64,000 bases of DNA. Origin: Streptomyces sp. NRRL B-24085. Lineage in GTDB: Bacteria > Actinomycetota > Actinomycetes > Streptomycetales > Streptomycetaceae. Where the stretch lies: positions 42,244-106,243 of the forward strand of contig NZ_LJBR01000064.1 in NCBI RefSeq assembly GCF_001282115.1, given 5' to 3'. The notes below the pieces were generated by a model. The model did no database searches, had not been told where the DNA came from, and saw only the letters and a program-made list of their open reading frames with translations. This document shows, in pieces, positions 54,232-63,864 of the stretch. Every line of letters starts with the position of its first letter. Within the stretch, counting starts at the first letter, position 1. The position numbers and the translations under genes were made by a program.

Positions 54232-55950
54232 TCAGGATCCCGCAATATCAACGAAGACCGGGTTCGAGTAGAACCACGTGTCCTCCCACGGGTCCCCGTT
54301 GCCGGGCTCGTGGGGGATCGGGCCGTGCGGGTCGACGGAGGCGCCGAGGTAGCCCGTGCCGTGCCGCTTGCCGTCGCTGCCGCGCAGCCGGACGTAGAAG
54401 GACTCGTCCCCGACGGTCAGCGGAACGCGCAGGGTGTACGTGCCCTTCCGGCCGGACACGTCCGTCGTCCGTACGACCCTGGTGTCCGGCGCCCGCCAGG
54501 CGTCCCGGTCGCCCACCGGACCGCGCACCGCGCCCCGGATCACGTCCACGTGCGCCAACTCGGGCAGGAATCCGTGGGGGTTCACTCGGGAGGCGCTGGT
54601 GACCGTCACGTACAGCGTGATCCGCTCACCCTTGCGGACCCGCAGCCGCCCGCCCAGCGTGACACCGCGCCCTGCGTCGCAGTCCCGCTTCACACGGACG
54701 TCGAGTCCGTCGAGCAGGTGCCCGTGGTCCACCCAGACGCGGCCCGCGCGCAGGCCCGCCATCACCGGGCGGTAGCCGTACCGGGTGACGCCGACATGGG
54801 TGCGGCTGAACTGGCCGGGCCAGAAGTCGCTGCCGGGCTGCGGGGTGTCGGTGTTAACCGGGTCGGGCAGCCTGCCGGTGTTGTCGAAGTTCTGCCCGGC
54901 CGGCCAGTCACCGTTCTTCCAGGTGTCGAAGACGGTGCGGTGGTTGTCGGAGTTCGTGGTGATCGAGAGCAGGCTGCCTTCGGCCAGCATCGAGTCCCAC
55001 AGCCCGCCGACGGTCGCCGTCGCCCAGTCGAAACCGCCGTACGTCACGTACGCCTCCGCCGGATAGCCCGGCCAGGACTGCGCCGACGGCTTGTTCTCGT
55101 ACTCGCCGCGGATCGAGGTCGCCCCGCGCCAGCCGGGGATCGCCGCGCCCTGGGCGCCCGGCGCGCCCTCCATGCCGATCACGATCTCGGGGGCACCTTC
55201 TCTCCCGCCGCCCGGCCCCGCTCCTCTCCCGCCACCCCGCCCCGCGTCTCGCCAGGCCCGCATCTCGTGCGGCGAGTCGATGCCGAGCCGCAGCGGATGG
55301 TTGGCGATGACGAGGACGTCGTCGACGTAGCCCGAACGGCGCTGCTCCGCCAGCCACTTGATCGCCTTCACGGCATGGGCCTCGTTGCGCGCGGTGTCGG
55401 CGGCGCCCACGGAGCCCTCGGTGTAGCCGAGCAGCTTGCCGTCGTAGGCGAGCTCGAACTGCGTGAGCAGGTCGGTCTCGTGGGGGCCGGGAGCCGCGAA
55501 CACCGTGCCGTGCTCGGCGGCCGGGATGTACCACTCCAGACCCTGGAAGATGAGCTGGCGCGGGTTCTCCGCACGGGCCCTGACGATCTCCGCGTGCTCC
55601 AACTCGGCACCGTAGTAGGCGTGTCCGAAGTTGGAGTGCTCGTTGAACACCATCCAGTCGAGGCCGTACTTCGCGGCGGCCCTCGCCTGCTGGGAGAAGG
55701 TGTACTTCGCGTCGTGGCTGTAGACGGAGTGCACGTGGTGGTCGCCGACGAGGTAGGCGAGGCGTGGGTCGTCGCCGCCCAGGCGAGGACGACCGGGGGC
55801 GGCCAGTGCCGGAGTCGCCGACCCCAGCGCGAAAGCCGCGCCGAACAGGCCCGCACGGCGCAGCAGTCCACGTCGTGACACACCCTGCGCGTCGAGGTCG
55901 GCGGGGGAGACGGACGGGTCGGCCCAGGAAGGCAGTTGCTGCTCGGTCAT
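54232..55950 (-). CDS. Exported PHP-domain (CehA/McbA-like) metallohydrolase
   Basis: 572 aa. A twin-arginine signal (SRRGLLRRAGLFGAAFALGS, then ATPALAA) shows export in folded form. Metal motifs are YLVGDHHVHSVYSHDAKYT, MVFNEHSNFGHAYYG, VIANHPLRLGIDS and ITTNSDNHRTVF, as in PHP-fold phosphoesterases. The C-terminal ~150 residues are beta-rich. A low-complexity insert of Gly/Arg (around residues 230-250) interrupts the catalytic domain. It is the last gene of the sugar ABC operon, 20 bases after the metallophosphatase gene. Substrate is unknown; phosphate-ester or carbamate hydrolysis are options. Confidence 0.85.
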   Translation of the reverse strand: MTEQQLPSWADPSVSPADLDAQGVSRRGLLRRAGLFGAAFALGSATPALAAPGRPRLGGDDPRLAYLVGDHHVHSVYSHDAKYTFSQQARAAAKYGLDWMVFNEHSNFGHAYYGAELEHAEIVRARAENPRQLIFQGLEWYIPAAEHGTVFAAPGPHETDLLTQFELAYDGKLLGYTEGSVGAADTARNEAHAVKAIKWLAEQRRSGYVDDVLVIANHPLRLGIDSPHEMRAWRDAGRGGGRGAGPGGGREGAPEIVIGMEGAPGAQGAAIPGWRGATSIRGEYENKPSAQSWPGYPAEAYVTYGGFDWATATVGGLWDSMLAEGSLLSITTNSDNHRTVFDTWKNGDWPAGQNFDNTGRLPDPVNTDTPQPGSDFWPGQFSRTHVGVTRYGYRPVMAGLRAGRVWVDHGHLLDGLDVRVKRDCDAGRGVTLGGRLRVRKGERITLYVTVTSASRVNPHGFLPELAHVDVIRGAVRGPVGDRDAWRAPDTRVVRTTDVSGRKGTYTLRVPLTVGDESFYVRLRGSDGKRHGTGYLGASVDPHGPIPHEPGNGDPWEDTWFYSNPVFVDIAGS

Positions 55951-55969
55951 GGTGATCCTCGCAAGCGGG

Positions 55970-57808
55970 TCAGTGAGTCATGAAGGACGAGACGGGCAGC
56001 GCCCGTGAGGCGATCCGCACGTCGCCGAGTCGGCCGTGGAAGATCTGGTCGATCCTGTCGGCGTAGGTGTAGCCGCCCAGCAGCCAGGGCTCGCCGACCG
56101 AGGTGATCCCGACGGCCGACGCCTTCGGGTTGCGGACCACCGGGCAGCCCTGGACGTACAGCGTGGTGTGCTTCCCGTCGTTGACGACGGCGAGGTGCCA
56201 CCAGGTCTCCAGCGGGGTCTCCTGGCCCCAGTTGGTGGCGATGCCCTCCTGGTCGACCGGCCGCATCGCCCACTGCGGCTCACGGTCGTTGGACAGCGAG
56301 AGCGTGGCGAGCGGCTCGTCGGGGTCGTCGGCCGTCTTGCCGGCGGCACCGCCGGTACCGGTCCGGCTCACCAGGCCCGACCAGGCGTTGTGGTCCGGGT
56401 CCCAGTCCGCGGGGAGCCGGTAGAACGCCTCGATCGTGTAACCGTCCCTGAAGGTGGCCGAGTTGAGGGGAGCGCCGTCGACCGTGCGCAGGTAGGCGCC
56501 CCTGAGCGGCGACTTGTAGCCCTGGAACTCCAGGCTGCCGTGACCGGGCTGGTCCGGATGATGGTCCGGGGACCAGCCCAGCGTGCCGCCGCCCACCGAC
56601 ACCACGGTGAGGTCGTTGCCGCGGCCGGAGAGGTCGCGGACCGTGCCGGAGACGGGTGACTCGAAGCGCCAGTACGCGGCCGTCCCGCGGATCAGCATCC
56701 TGGACACCGGACGGGCCGGCCGCTCCGGCACCGGGTCGAAGCCGGAGAAACGCCTTTCGAAGTCGACGGCGACCGAGAACCGGTCGGCGTCGCCGCTGAG
56801 TTCGATCTCCTGCCGCTCCAGCTCGTTGAGCCCCTCGGCGGCCCGGCCGAGGATCCACGGGGAGACCGTCTCCACATCGATCACCCCGCGGTCGAGGTCG
56901 AAGCGGTACAGCCGGATCATGGCGGCGCCGCCGAAGTACCGGTTCTGGTAGTTCGTCAGGTGCAGGTGGACGTCGTTGCCCGCGGTGTTCGTGCGGGTCG
57001 CCCGGCCGGCCGGCCAGTAGTGCCCGTTGAGGGTGAGGAAGATCTGGTCGTGGTCCTTGACCAGCCGGTCCCACAGCTGCTGCCCGTAGGCCGACAGGGT
57101 GTCGTCCTCGACGACCAGCTCGTGCGTGGTCAGGACGACCGGAGTCCTCGGGTGAGCGGCCAGGACGTTCCTCGCCCAGGCGTACCCCTGGTCCGAGAGC
57201 CGCCAGTCCAGCGCGAGCACCATCCACTCGCGGCCCGCCGCCCTGAAGAGGTGGTACGTGTTGTAGCCGTCGGCGGAGGCGCCGCCGAAGGTCCTGTGCC
57301 GTTCGAGACGGTCCGGACCGAACACGTCCAGGTACGGCGTCGGGCCACGCTGGTCGGTGCTGGACGACTTCACGTCGTGGTTGCCCGCCAGGACGCTGTA
57401 GCCGACCCCGCGCCGGTCGAGCAGCGCGAAGGCCTCGCCGATCGCGGCGAACTCGGCCGCGGCGCCGTTCTGGGTGAGGTCGCCGAGGTGGGACAGGAAG
57501 ACGATGTTCTCCTCCTCGCCCTGCTCCAGCAGATACCGCAGCGAGGCCTCGACCGGTGCCTTGTCGATGCTCGGCCCGTCGAAGAGGTACTGCGTGTCGG
57601 GCATCACGGCGAGCGTGAAACGCCGGCTCTCCGTGTCGGGGCGCCACGTGGGCGAGGCCGCGGAGGCGGTACCGGCCGCGGCGACGGGCAGGGCGACGCC
57701 CGCCGTGGCCGCGGCACCCAGCAGCGCCGTGGCCCGCAGGAAACCGCGCCGGCCGGCACCGGCCTGAGCGGCCTCCTGGCCGTGGTCGTGCTCATGCGAG
57801 GTACACAC
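55970..57808 (-). CDS. Exported metallophosphoesterase with C-terminal LamG domain
   Basis: 612 aa. GTG at 57808 preceded by GGAG. A twin-arginine signal lies in residues ~18-50 (GRRGFLRATALLGAAATAGV). Calcineurin-like motifs are LAVMPDTQYLF, FLSHLGDLTQNG, YSVLAGNHDVKSS and FLTLNGHYWPAGR. The last ~200 residues form a concanavalin/LamG-like domain (SLEFQGYKSPLRGAYLRTVD; TWWHLAVVNDGKHTTLYVQG). LamG would bind a glycan. Coupling to a beta-galactosidase and sugar importer suggests phosphorylated or glycan-bound substrates outside the cell. Confidence 0.9.
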   Translation of the reverse strand: MCTSHEHDHGQEAAQAGAGRRGFLRATALLGAAATAGVALPVAAAGTASAASPTWRPDTESRRFTLAVMPDTQYLFDGPSIDKAPVEASLRYLLEQGEEENIVFLSHLGDLTQNGAAAEFAAIGEAFALLDRRGVGYSVLAGNHDVKSSSTDQRGPTPYLDVFGPDRLERHRTFGGASADGYNTYHLFRAAGREWMVLALDWRLSDQGYAWARNVLAAHPRTPVVLTTHELVVEDDTLSAYGQQLWDRLVKDHDQIFLTLNGHYWPAGRATRTNTAGNDVHLHLTNYQNRYFGGAAMIRLYRFDLDRGVIDVETVSPWILGRAAEGLNELERQEIELSGDADRFSVAVDFERRFSGFDPVPERPARPVSRMLIRGTAAYWRFESPVSGTVRDLSGRGNDLTVVSVGGGTLGWSPDHHPDQPGHGSLEFQGYKSPLRGAYLRTVDGAPLNSATFRDGYTIEAFYRLPADWDPDHNAWSGLVSRTGTGGAAGKTADDPDEPLATLSLSNDREPQWAMRPVDQEGIATNWGQETPLETWWHLAVVNDGKHTTLYVQGCPVVRNPKASAVGITSVGEPWLLGGYTYADRIDQIFHGRLGDVRIASRALPVSSFMTH

Positions 57809-57845
57809 GTGTGCTCCAGGACATGACGGGGGGATCGGAGAGGGG

Positions 57846-60770
57846 TCAGAGCGTGCGCAGCGTCCAGCTCCAGCGGTGGACGCCCGGCGTGACGAGGTAG
57901 GAGGCGAAGGTGTCCGGGCCGCACGAGGCGGTGCCCAGGCCCCGGTGGGCGGCGTCGATGTGCACCACACAGCCCGCTCTCGGGACGAGCTCGTCGTGGT
58001 GGGCCACGGCGGTCAGGTCCGCCGCCCGGAACCGGGTCACGCCGACCTGGCGCGGTTCGTCCAGGACGACCGAGAGGCCGGTGCCGTCGGGCGCGCGGAG
58101 GCTGAAGTGCCGTACGCCGTGCCGCCCGCCGCTCTCCTGGGGGCGCAGGTAGGGCGTGAACAGCTCGTCCACGGGGACCGAGTGGTGGCCGACGGGCGCC
58201 CCGAAGGCGCGGTCCGGGTACGACTCCCAGGGGCCCTGCCCGAACCACTCCATCAGGTCGAGCCCGGCGACCGTCTCGAACACGGAGCCGACCCGCGCCA
58301 CATCGGCGAGGGCGTCCGGCAGTTCGGCCGACTCCTCGACGTGCACCCCGCCCTCCACCGCGGTGAGGACCTGCACATGACGGACCACACCCGCGTCGGA
58401 CACGTACTCGGCACGGACGGTGACGCGTCCCGGGGTCTGCCGTATGTGCGCGACCTTGCGCACCAGGGCGTCCAGGCCCCAGCCGCGCCAGCGCGAGGCC
58501 GTTCCGCCCAGCTCGTCGTTGTCGGTGGGCGCCCGCCACAGGGACAGCGTGGGGGCGGCGGTGAGCAGCGGATGGACCAGGAGCCCGTCGTCGTCGACCT
58601 TGACGGAACGATTCCGCACCGCCGTGGGTGCCTGGCGCTCCGCCTTCCGCAGCCGCACCTGCGGCAGGCACACCACCGTCCCGCGCGAAGCCCACGGCTC
58701 GTTGCGCGCGGTCGTCACCCGCAGCGTCAGCCACGCCTCGCCGCCGTCCCCCGGCAGCTCGAAGGGCAGCGGCACCGCCGCCGTCTGGCCGGGCCGCAGG
58801 TCGGGCAGCTCGGCGGGCGCGGTCAGGACGCGGCCGTCGGCGAGGGAGAGCTCCCACTCGGCGGCCAGCCAGTCGAGGCCCCGGAAGTGCTGGTGGTTCC
58901 CGAGCACGATCCCCTCGTGCCGGAAGCACTCGATGCGCACCGGCGCCGCGATCTCCCGGTGCTCGTACATCACCGGCTTGGGTGTGCGGTCGGGAAGGAC
59001 CACACCGTCGGCGACGAAGGCGCCGTCGTGGTCGCTCTCGCCGAAGTCACCGCCGTACGCCCAGCGGTACCCGGGCGAGGCGACACCGTTGTCATGGAGT
59101 CCGACGCCCCCACGTCCGACCGGTCTGCCGTCGTTCACACGCTGGAGGATGCCGTGGTCCCACAACTCCCAGATGAACCCGCCCTGAAGACCCGGCGTGG
59201 ACTCGATGGCCGCCCAATGGTCCGCGAGCGTGCCGTTGCTGTTGCCCATGGCGTGGGAGTACTCGCACCAGATCAGCGGCTTGGTCTGCCGCCCGGACAG
59301 GGCGTGCTCCACACACTCGTCCAGCGGGGCGTACATCGGGCAGGCGATGTCGGTGGCGTCGCCGGCGGCCGCCCAGTCGAGCTTCGCCGCCCCCTCGTAC
59401 TGCACCGGACGCGTCGGATCGTGGCGGCGCAGCCAGCCCGCGGCCGCGTCGTGGTTCGCCCCGTAGTCGGACTCGTTGCCCAGCGACCAGATGATCACGG
59501 AAGGGTGGTTCTTGTCCCGCAGCACCATCCGCGAGACCCGGTCCACGAAGGCGTTCAGGTAGCGCGGGTCGTCGGCGATCTCGTGGGCGTGGTCGTGCGA
59601 CTCGATGTCCGCCTCGTCGACGACGTAGAGACCGAGCTCGTCGGCGAGGTCGTACAGCGCCGGGTCGTTCGGGTAGTGCGAGGTGCGGATCGCGTTGAAC
59701 CCGAACCGCTTCAGCGTGACCAGGTCCGCGCGCATGTCGTCGTACGACACCGTCCGCCCGGTCAGCGGGTGGAAGTCGTGCCGGTTCACGCCCCGGACGA
59801 ACACCCGCTCGCCGTTGACGAGCAGGTCCCGGCCGGTGATCTCGACGTCCCGGAAGCCGATCCGGTGCCGTGCGGTGTCGGCGACCGTGCCGTCGGCGCG
59901 GTGCAGCCGGACGGTCAGCGTGTACAGCTCGGGCGTCTCGGCGTTCCAGGTGCGGACGTCCTCCACGACGGTCCGTAGCCGTGCCTCGCCGAGGAAGTCG
60001 GAGACCCGCTCGTCCTCCCGGTTGATCCGGTCGAACTCCGCGTCCTGTGCCAGCTGGAGCCCGTCCAGCTCCCCGCTGACGTACCAGCCCCCGGGCAGTG
60101 CCCCGCCCGCCTCCCGCACCCGGCAGTCCACCCGCAACGAGCCGTCGCAGGAGGCCCGCACGGTCACGTCCGACAGGTGCAGCGGGTCCGTCGCGTACAG
60201 CAGCACCGAGCGGGTGATCCCGCCGTGCCACCAGTGGTCCTGGTCCTCGATGTGCGAGGCGTCCGACCACTTGACCACGGTCAGCCGTACGACGGCCCGC
60301 TCGCCGGCGCGCACCCGCCCCGTCAGGTCGAACTCGGCCGCCAGGTGGGAGTCCTTGGAGATCCCGACGGGCCGCCCGTCCACATGGACGAGGAGCACGC
60401 TCTCGGCGGCTCCGACCTGGAGCACGATCCGGCGTCCGGCCCAGTCGGCGGGGACGTCCACCTCACGCTCGTACACGCCCGTGGGGTTCGCGGCGGGGGA
60501 GTGCGGCGGGAACTCCGGGAAGGGCATGCGGACGTTGAGGTACCGCGGCAGGTCGCCGGTGTCCTGCATGGTCCAGGCGCCGGGGACGTGGGCCGTCGAC
60601 CAGGAGCCGCCGACCGGCGCGTCCGGAGCGGGCAGCAACTGGAAACGCCAGTCGCCGTCCAGGGGGAGTGCTCCGGAGCGCCGGTCGACGGCGTTCATGG
60701 GCAGCCGTCCCCAGGAGGTCACCTCGGGTGCCTCCCAGGGGCGCAGGGCGATCAGCGGATCGTCCGTCAT
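57846..60770 (-). CDS. GH2 beta-galactosidase
   Basis: 974 aa, close to LacZ length (1024). ATG at 60770 overlaps the permease stop (ATGA). The sugar-binding, immunoglobulin-like and TIM-barrel domains follow in order. NRHDFHPLTGRTVSYDDMRA and FNAIRTSHYPNDPALYDLAD precede the acid/base E433 (SLGNESDYG) and the nucleophile E503 (WCEYSHAMGNSNG). No signal peptide, so it acts inside the cell on imported sugar. Encoded with a binding protein and two permeases, it likely hydrolyses the imported galactoside. Confidence 0.95.
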   Translation of the reverse strand: MTDDPLIALRPWEAPEVTSWGRLPMNAVDRRSGALPLDGDWRFQLLPAPDAPVGGSWSTAHVPGAWTMQDTGDLPRYLNVRMPFPEFPPHSPAANPTGVYEREVDVPADWAGRRIVLQVGAAESVLLVHVDGRPVGISKDSHLAAEFDLTGRVRAGERAVVRLTVVKWSDASHIEDQDHWWHGGITRSVLLYATDPLHLSDVTVRASCDGSLRVDCRVREAGGALPGGWYVSGELDGLQLAQDAEFDRINREDERVSDFLGEARLRTVVEDVRTWNAETPELYTLTVRLHRADGTVADTARHRIGFRDVEITGRDLLVNGERVFVRGVNRHDFHPLTGRTVSYDDMRADLVTLKRFGFNAIRTSHYPNDPALYDLADELGLYVVDEADIESHDHAHEIADDPRYLNAFVDRVSRMVLRDKNHPSVIIWSLGNESDYGANHDAAAGWLRRHDPTRPVQYEGAAKLDWAAAGDATDIACPMYAPLDECVEHALSGRQTKPLIWCEYSHAMGNSNGTLADHWAAIESTPGLQGGFIWELWDHGILQRVNDGRPVGRGGVGLHDNGVASPGYRWAYGGDFGESDHDGAFVADGVVLPDRTPKPVMYEHREIAAPVRIECFRHEGIVLGNHQHFRGLDWLAAEWELSLADGRVLTAPAELPDLRPGQTAAVPLPFELPGDGGEAWLTLRVTTARNEPWASRGTVVCLPQVRLRKAERQAPTAVRNRSVKVDDDGLLVHPLLTAAPTLSLWRAPTDNDELGGTASRWRGWGLDALVRKVAHIRQTPGRVTVRAEYVSDAGVVRHVQVLTAVEGGVHVEESAELPDALADVARVGSVFETVAGLDLMEWFGQGPWESYPDRAFGAPVGHHSVPVDELFTPYLRPQESGGRHGVRHFSLRAPDGTGLSVVLDEPRQVGVTRFRAADLTAVAHHDELVPRAGCVVHIDAAHRGLGTASCGPDTFASYLVTPGVHRWSWTLRTL

Positions 60771-61606
60771 CCGCGCACGGCTCCCTTCGCGAGGTCGCCG
60801 ATGATCTGCTTGGCGCCGATCGCGAACACGATCAGCAGCGGGACGAGGGCGAGCAGGGCGCCGGTCATCACGATGCCGTAGTCGGTGGTGCCGTGGGTGC
60901 CGTTGAGCTGGGACAGCGCCACCTGGAGGGTGACGTTGTCCGGGTTGGTGAGGGCGATCAGGGGCCAGGCGAAGTCGTTCCACTGGCCCATGAAGGTGAA
61001 GATGCCGAGGAAGGCGAGGCCGGGCCGGACCACCGGGAGGGCCACGTGCCAGTACTGGCGCAGGAAGTTCGCGCCGTCCAGCTTGGAGGCGTCGAGCAGT
61101 TCGTCGTGGATGGCCGTCCTCATGTACTGGCGCATCCAGAAGATGCCGAAGGCGTTGGCCGCGGCCGGCACGATCAGCGCGGTCATCGAGCCGATCCAGC
61201 CGATCTTCGCCATGATCACGAACTGTGGGATGACCGACAGCTGCGCGGGCACCATGAAGATGACCATCAGCAGCCCGAACAGCACGTTCTTGCCGGGGAA
61301 GTCGAACTTGGCGAAGACGAAGGCCGCGAGGGAGTCGAAGAGCAGGACCAGGAAGGTCACCGACACCGCGACCAGCAGCGAGTTCCACATCGACCCGAAG
61401 AAGTCGACGGCGTCGAACAGGTTGCGGACGTTCTCCAGGAAGTGCGTGCCCGGCAGCAGCTTGGGCGGGTAGGAGAAGATCTCCGACGAGCTGTGCGTCG
61501 ACATGATCACGGCCCAGTAGAACGGGAAGGCCGAGACGATCGTGCCGAGGACCAGCGGGAGGTGCAGCGCGATCCCTCTGCGGCGGGACCCCTTGATGGA
61601 AGCCAT
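60767..61606 (-). CDS. Carbohydrate ABC transporter permease (MalG-like)
   Basis: 279 aa, six hydrophobic segments. The coupling loop is ELLDASKLDGANFLRQYWHV followed by ALPVVRPGLAFLG, typical of MalG/ugpE. Start ATG at 61606 and stop overlaps the galactosidase ATG. It pairs with the permease at 61619-62569 to form the membrane channel. No ATPase is encoded in the operon; Streptomyces often use the shared ATPase MsiK for such importers. Confidence 0.94.
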   Translation of the reverse strand: MASIKGSRRRGIALHLPLVLGTIVSAFPFYWAVIMSTHSSSEIFSYPPKLLPGTHFLENVRNLFDAVDFFGSMWNSLLVAVSVTFLVLLFDSLAAFVFAKFDFPGKNVLFGLLMVIFMVPAQLSVIPQFVIMAKIGWIGSMTALIVPAAANAFGIFWMRQYMRTAIHDELLDASKLDGANFLRQYWHVALPVVRPGLAFLGIFTFMGQWNDFAWPLIALTNPDNVTLQVALSQLNGTHGTTDYGIVMTGALLALVPLLIVFAIGAKQIIGDLAKGAVRG

Positions 61607-61618
61607 GACGGGCCCTTC

Positions 61619-62569
61619 CTAGTCGCCCCGGCGCTGCACGAGGCGCCAGTTGATGATCGAGAAGAGGACGACGACGAGGAAGATGCCCCAGGCCACCGCG
61701 GCGCCGTACCCGAAGTCGTTGTTGTCGAAGGTCTGCTGGAAGAAGTAGAGGACCATGGTCTGGCCGGAGTGGCCCGGACCGCCCGCGAACGTCGAGTCGT
61801 TGGAGGAGGTCTGGAGCAGCACCTGCGGTTCGGAGAAGCTCTGCAGGCCGGTGACGGTCGAGACCACGAGGACGAACAGCAGGGTCGGCCGCAGCAGCGG
61901 GAGAGTGATCCGGAAGAAGGTCTGGACCGGGCCGGCGCCGTCCACGCGCGAGGCCTCGTACAGCTCGCCCGGGACGGTCTGGAGCCCGGCGAGGAAGATG
62001 ATGGCGTTGTAGCCGGTCCACTGCCAGGTCATCAGGGCCGCGATGGTGACCTTGATGCCCCAGGGCGTGTTGAGCCAGGCCACCTGGTCGATGCCCACCG
62101 CGTGCAGGACGGCGTTCACCATGCCGGCGTTGGTGGAGAAGATCGAGCCGAAGACGATGGCGATGGCGACGACCGAGGTGACGTTCGGCAGGAAGTACGC
62201 GACGCGGTACAGGCCCTTGAAGCGGACCGCGGAGTTCAGCATCACGGCCGTGACCATCGCCAGGAAGATCATGGGGAAGGTGGCCAGCGCCCAGATGACG
62301 ATCGTGTTGCCGATCGAGTTCCAGAAGTCGCTGTCGCTCAGCAGGTACTGGTACTGCGAGAGCCCGGCCCACTCCATCGAGCCGAGGCCGTCCCAGCGGT
62401 GGAAGGACAGGTAGAGCGAGAAGCCGACGGGGAAGAGGCCGAAGGCGAGGAAGATCAGGTAGAAGGGGGAGATCGCGGCGTACAGGTGCCAGTACTTGCG
62501 CCAGCCCTTCGCGGGCCGGGCCGGCGAGGGCGGCGCCACCACGGGCGGGGTCTGCTCCAGAACGGCCAT
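61619..62569 (-). CDS. Carbohydrate ABC transporter permease (MalF-like)
   Basis: 316 aa from the ATG at 62569 (MAVLEQTPPVVAPP); an earlier in-frame start is less likely. Six hydrophobic segments follow a ~35-residue N-terminus. The coupling loop is ELYEASRVDGAGPVQTFFRI followed by TLPLLRPTLLFVL. The start overlaps the binding-protein stop (TGATG), and the next permease follows after 12 bases. It imports an oligosaccharide, probably a galactoside given the adjacent GH2 enzyme. Confidence 0.94.
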   Translation of the reverse strand: MAVLEQTPPVVAPPSPARPAKGWRKYWHLYAAISPFYLIFLAFGLFPVGFSLYLSFHRWDGLGSMEWAGLSQYQYLLSDSDFWNSIGNTIVIWALATFPMIFLAMVTAVMLNSAVRFKGLYRVAYFLPNVTSVVAIAIVFGSIFSTNAGMVNAVLHAVGIDQVAWLNTPWGIKVTIAALMTWQWTGYNAIIFLAGLQTVPGELYEASRVDGAGPVQTFFRITLPLLRPTLLFVLVVSTVTGLQSFSEPQVLLQTSSNDSTFAGGPGHSGQTMVLYFFQQTFDNNDFGYGAAVAWGIFLVVVLFSIINWRLVQRRGD

Positions 62570-63864
62570 CAGTAGCTCACCCCCAGGTGCTTCGCGATCC
62601 GACGGCACTTGCTCATGGCGTCACTCCAGGCCTTCTTCGGGTCCTTGCCGAGGACGCCGACGTTCTTGATCTCGTCCTTGAGGGGCTGCCCGAGCGCGAC
62701 GTCGAACGGGCTGTTGTAGGCGACCACGATCTTCTGCGCGGCGGGCCCGAAGACATCGGTGGTGACCTGGCCGCCGAAGAAGGGGTCGGGCTCCTGCATC
62801 TGCCGGAGTCCGTAGGAGGCGGGCGTCGAGGGGAAGAGGCCCGCGTCGACGTAACCCTGCGCCTGGTTGGACGCGTTGAGGATCCAGGTGATGATCTCGA
62901 AGGCCCGCTCCGGCTCCCGGCACTCCTTCGTGATCGACAGGAACGAACCGCCGTTGTTCGCGGGGCTCACGGGCATCTGTGCCACCCGCCACCTGCCCTT
63001 GGTCCGCGGCACGCCGTTCTTGATGTCGAAGGAGGCCCAGGAGGCGTTGAGCTGGCTCGGCAGCTTGCCGTCCTGGATGGCGGAGAGCTGGTCCGGGGTA
63101 CCGCTGACCAGGTCCGAGACGATGCCCCGCCGCTTGGCCTCGACGGCGAGCGCCCAGGCGCGGCGCACGTGTTCCTGGTCGCCGATGAAGTGGCGGTCCT
63201 TGTCGACGTACCGCTTCGCGCCCTGCTGCACGACGTTCTCGAAGACCGAGTTGACGTCGGTGAGCAGCTTCGCCCCCGACACGCGTCTGCCCAACTGCTC
63301 GCCCGCGTCGAAGAACTTCTCCCAGGTGTCGAGTCCGGCGGTCACGTCGTCGGGTTCGTACGGCAGTCCCGCCTTGCGGAACACGTCGTACTGGTAGAAG
63401 TGCGCGACCGGGCCGCAGTCGATCGGGAAGCCGACCATCGTGCCGTCGTCGGCGATGCCCTGGTCCCACTTCCAGGACAGGTACCGGTCCTTGTACTTCT
63501 CCGCGCCCAGCGTCCTGAGGTCGATGAACTGGTCCGCGTTCGGCAGATAGGCGGCCATGTCCTCGCCCTTGAGCCCCGCGATGTCGGGGATGTGGGCCCG
63601 GCCGGTGATGGTGGTGATGAGCTTGGAGCGGTACTGACCGCCGATCTGGATGGCCTGGAGGTCCACCGAACCGCCGTAGCGGGCCTTGGCGTTCTTGACG
63701 ACGGTGTCGCTCAGACCGCCGCTCCAGTACCAGAGGACCATGTTCCGGCCGGTGGAACCGGTCGGTACGGCACAGCCGGTGGCCAGGCCGCCGAGTGCCG
63801 CGGCGGCTGTACCGCCCAGGCCCGCGCGGAGCAGGCCTCTTCGTGAGAGCCGCACAGCTCCCAC
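62569..63864 (-). CDS. Sugar-binding ABC transporter lipoprotein
   Basis: 431 aa. GTG at 63864 with AAAGG upstream. A twin-arginine lipoprotein signal (LSRRGLLRAGLGGTAAAALG, then LATGC) puts the lipid-anchored cysteine near residue 31. The mature domain resembles family 1 solute-binding proteins: NMVLWYWSGGLSDTVVKNAK and TMVGFPIDCGPVAHFYQYDV are diagnostic. It captures sugar outside the cell for the two permeases that follow. It is the first gene of the operon; its promoter lies in the 136 bp to the window edge, where no operator was recognised. Confidence 0.94.
   Translation of the reverse strand: MGAVRLSRRGLLRAGLGGTAAAALGGLATGCAVPTGSTGRNMVLWYWSGGLSDTVVKNAKARYGGSVDLQAIQIGGQYRSKLITTITGRAHIPDIAGLKGEDMAAYLPNADQFIDLRTLGAEKYKDRYLSWKWDQGIADDGTMVGFPIDCGPVAHFYQYDVFRKAGLPYEPDDVTAGLDTWEKFFDAGEQLGRRVSGAKLLTDVNSVFENVVQQGAKRYVDKDRHFIGDQEHVRRAWALAVEAKRRGIVSDLVSGTPDQLSAIQDGKLPSQLNASWASFDIKNGVPRTKGRWRVAQMPVSPANNGGSFLSITKECREPERAFEIITWILNASNQAQGYVDAGLFPSTPASYGLRQMQEPDPFFGGQVTTDVFGPAAQKIVVAYNSPFDVALGQPLKDEIKNVGVLGKDPKKAWSDAMSKCRRIAKHLGVSY

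Noticed and set aside
60771..62372. Upstream extension of the beta-galactosidase frame
   Set aside because: The extension runs out of frame through the two permease genes and is arginine-rich. The GH2 domain starts at the ATG at 60770.
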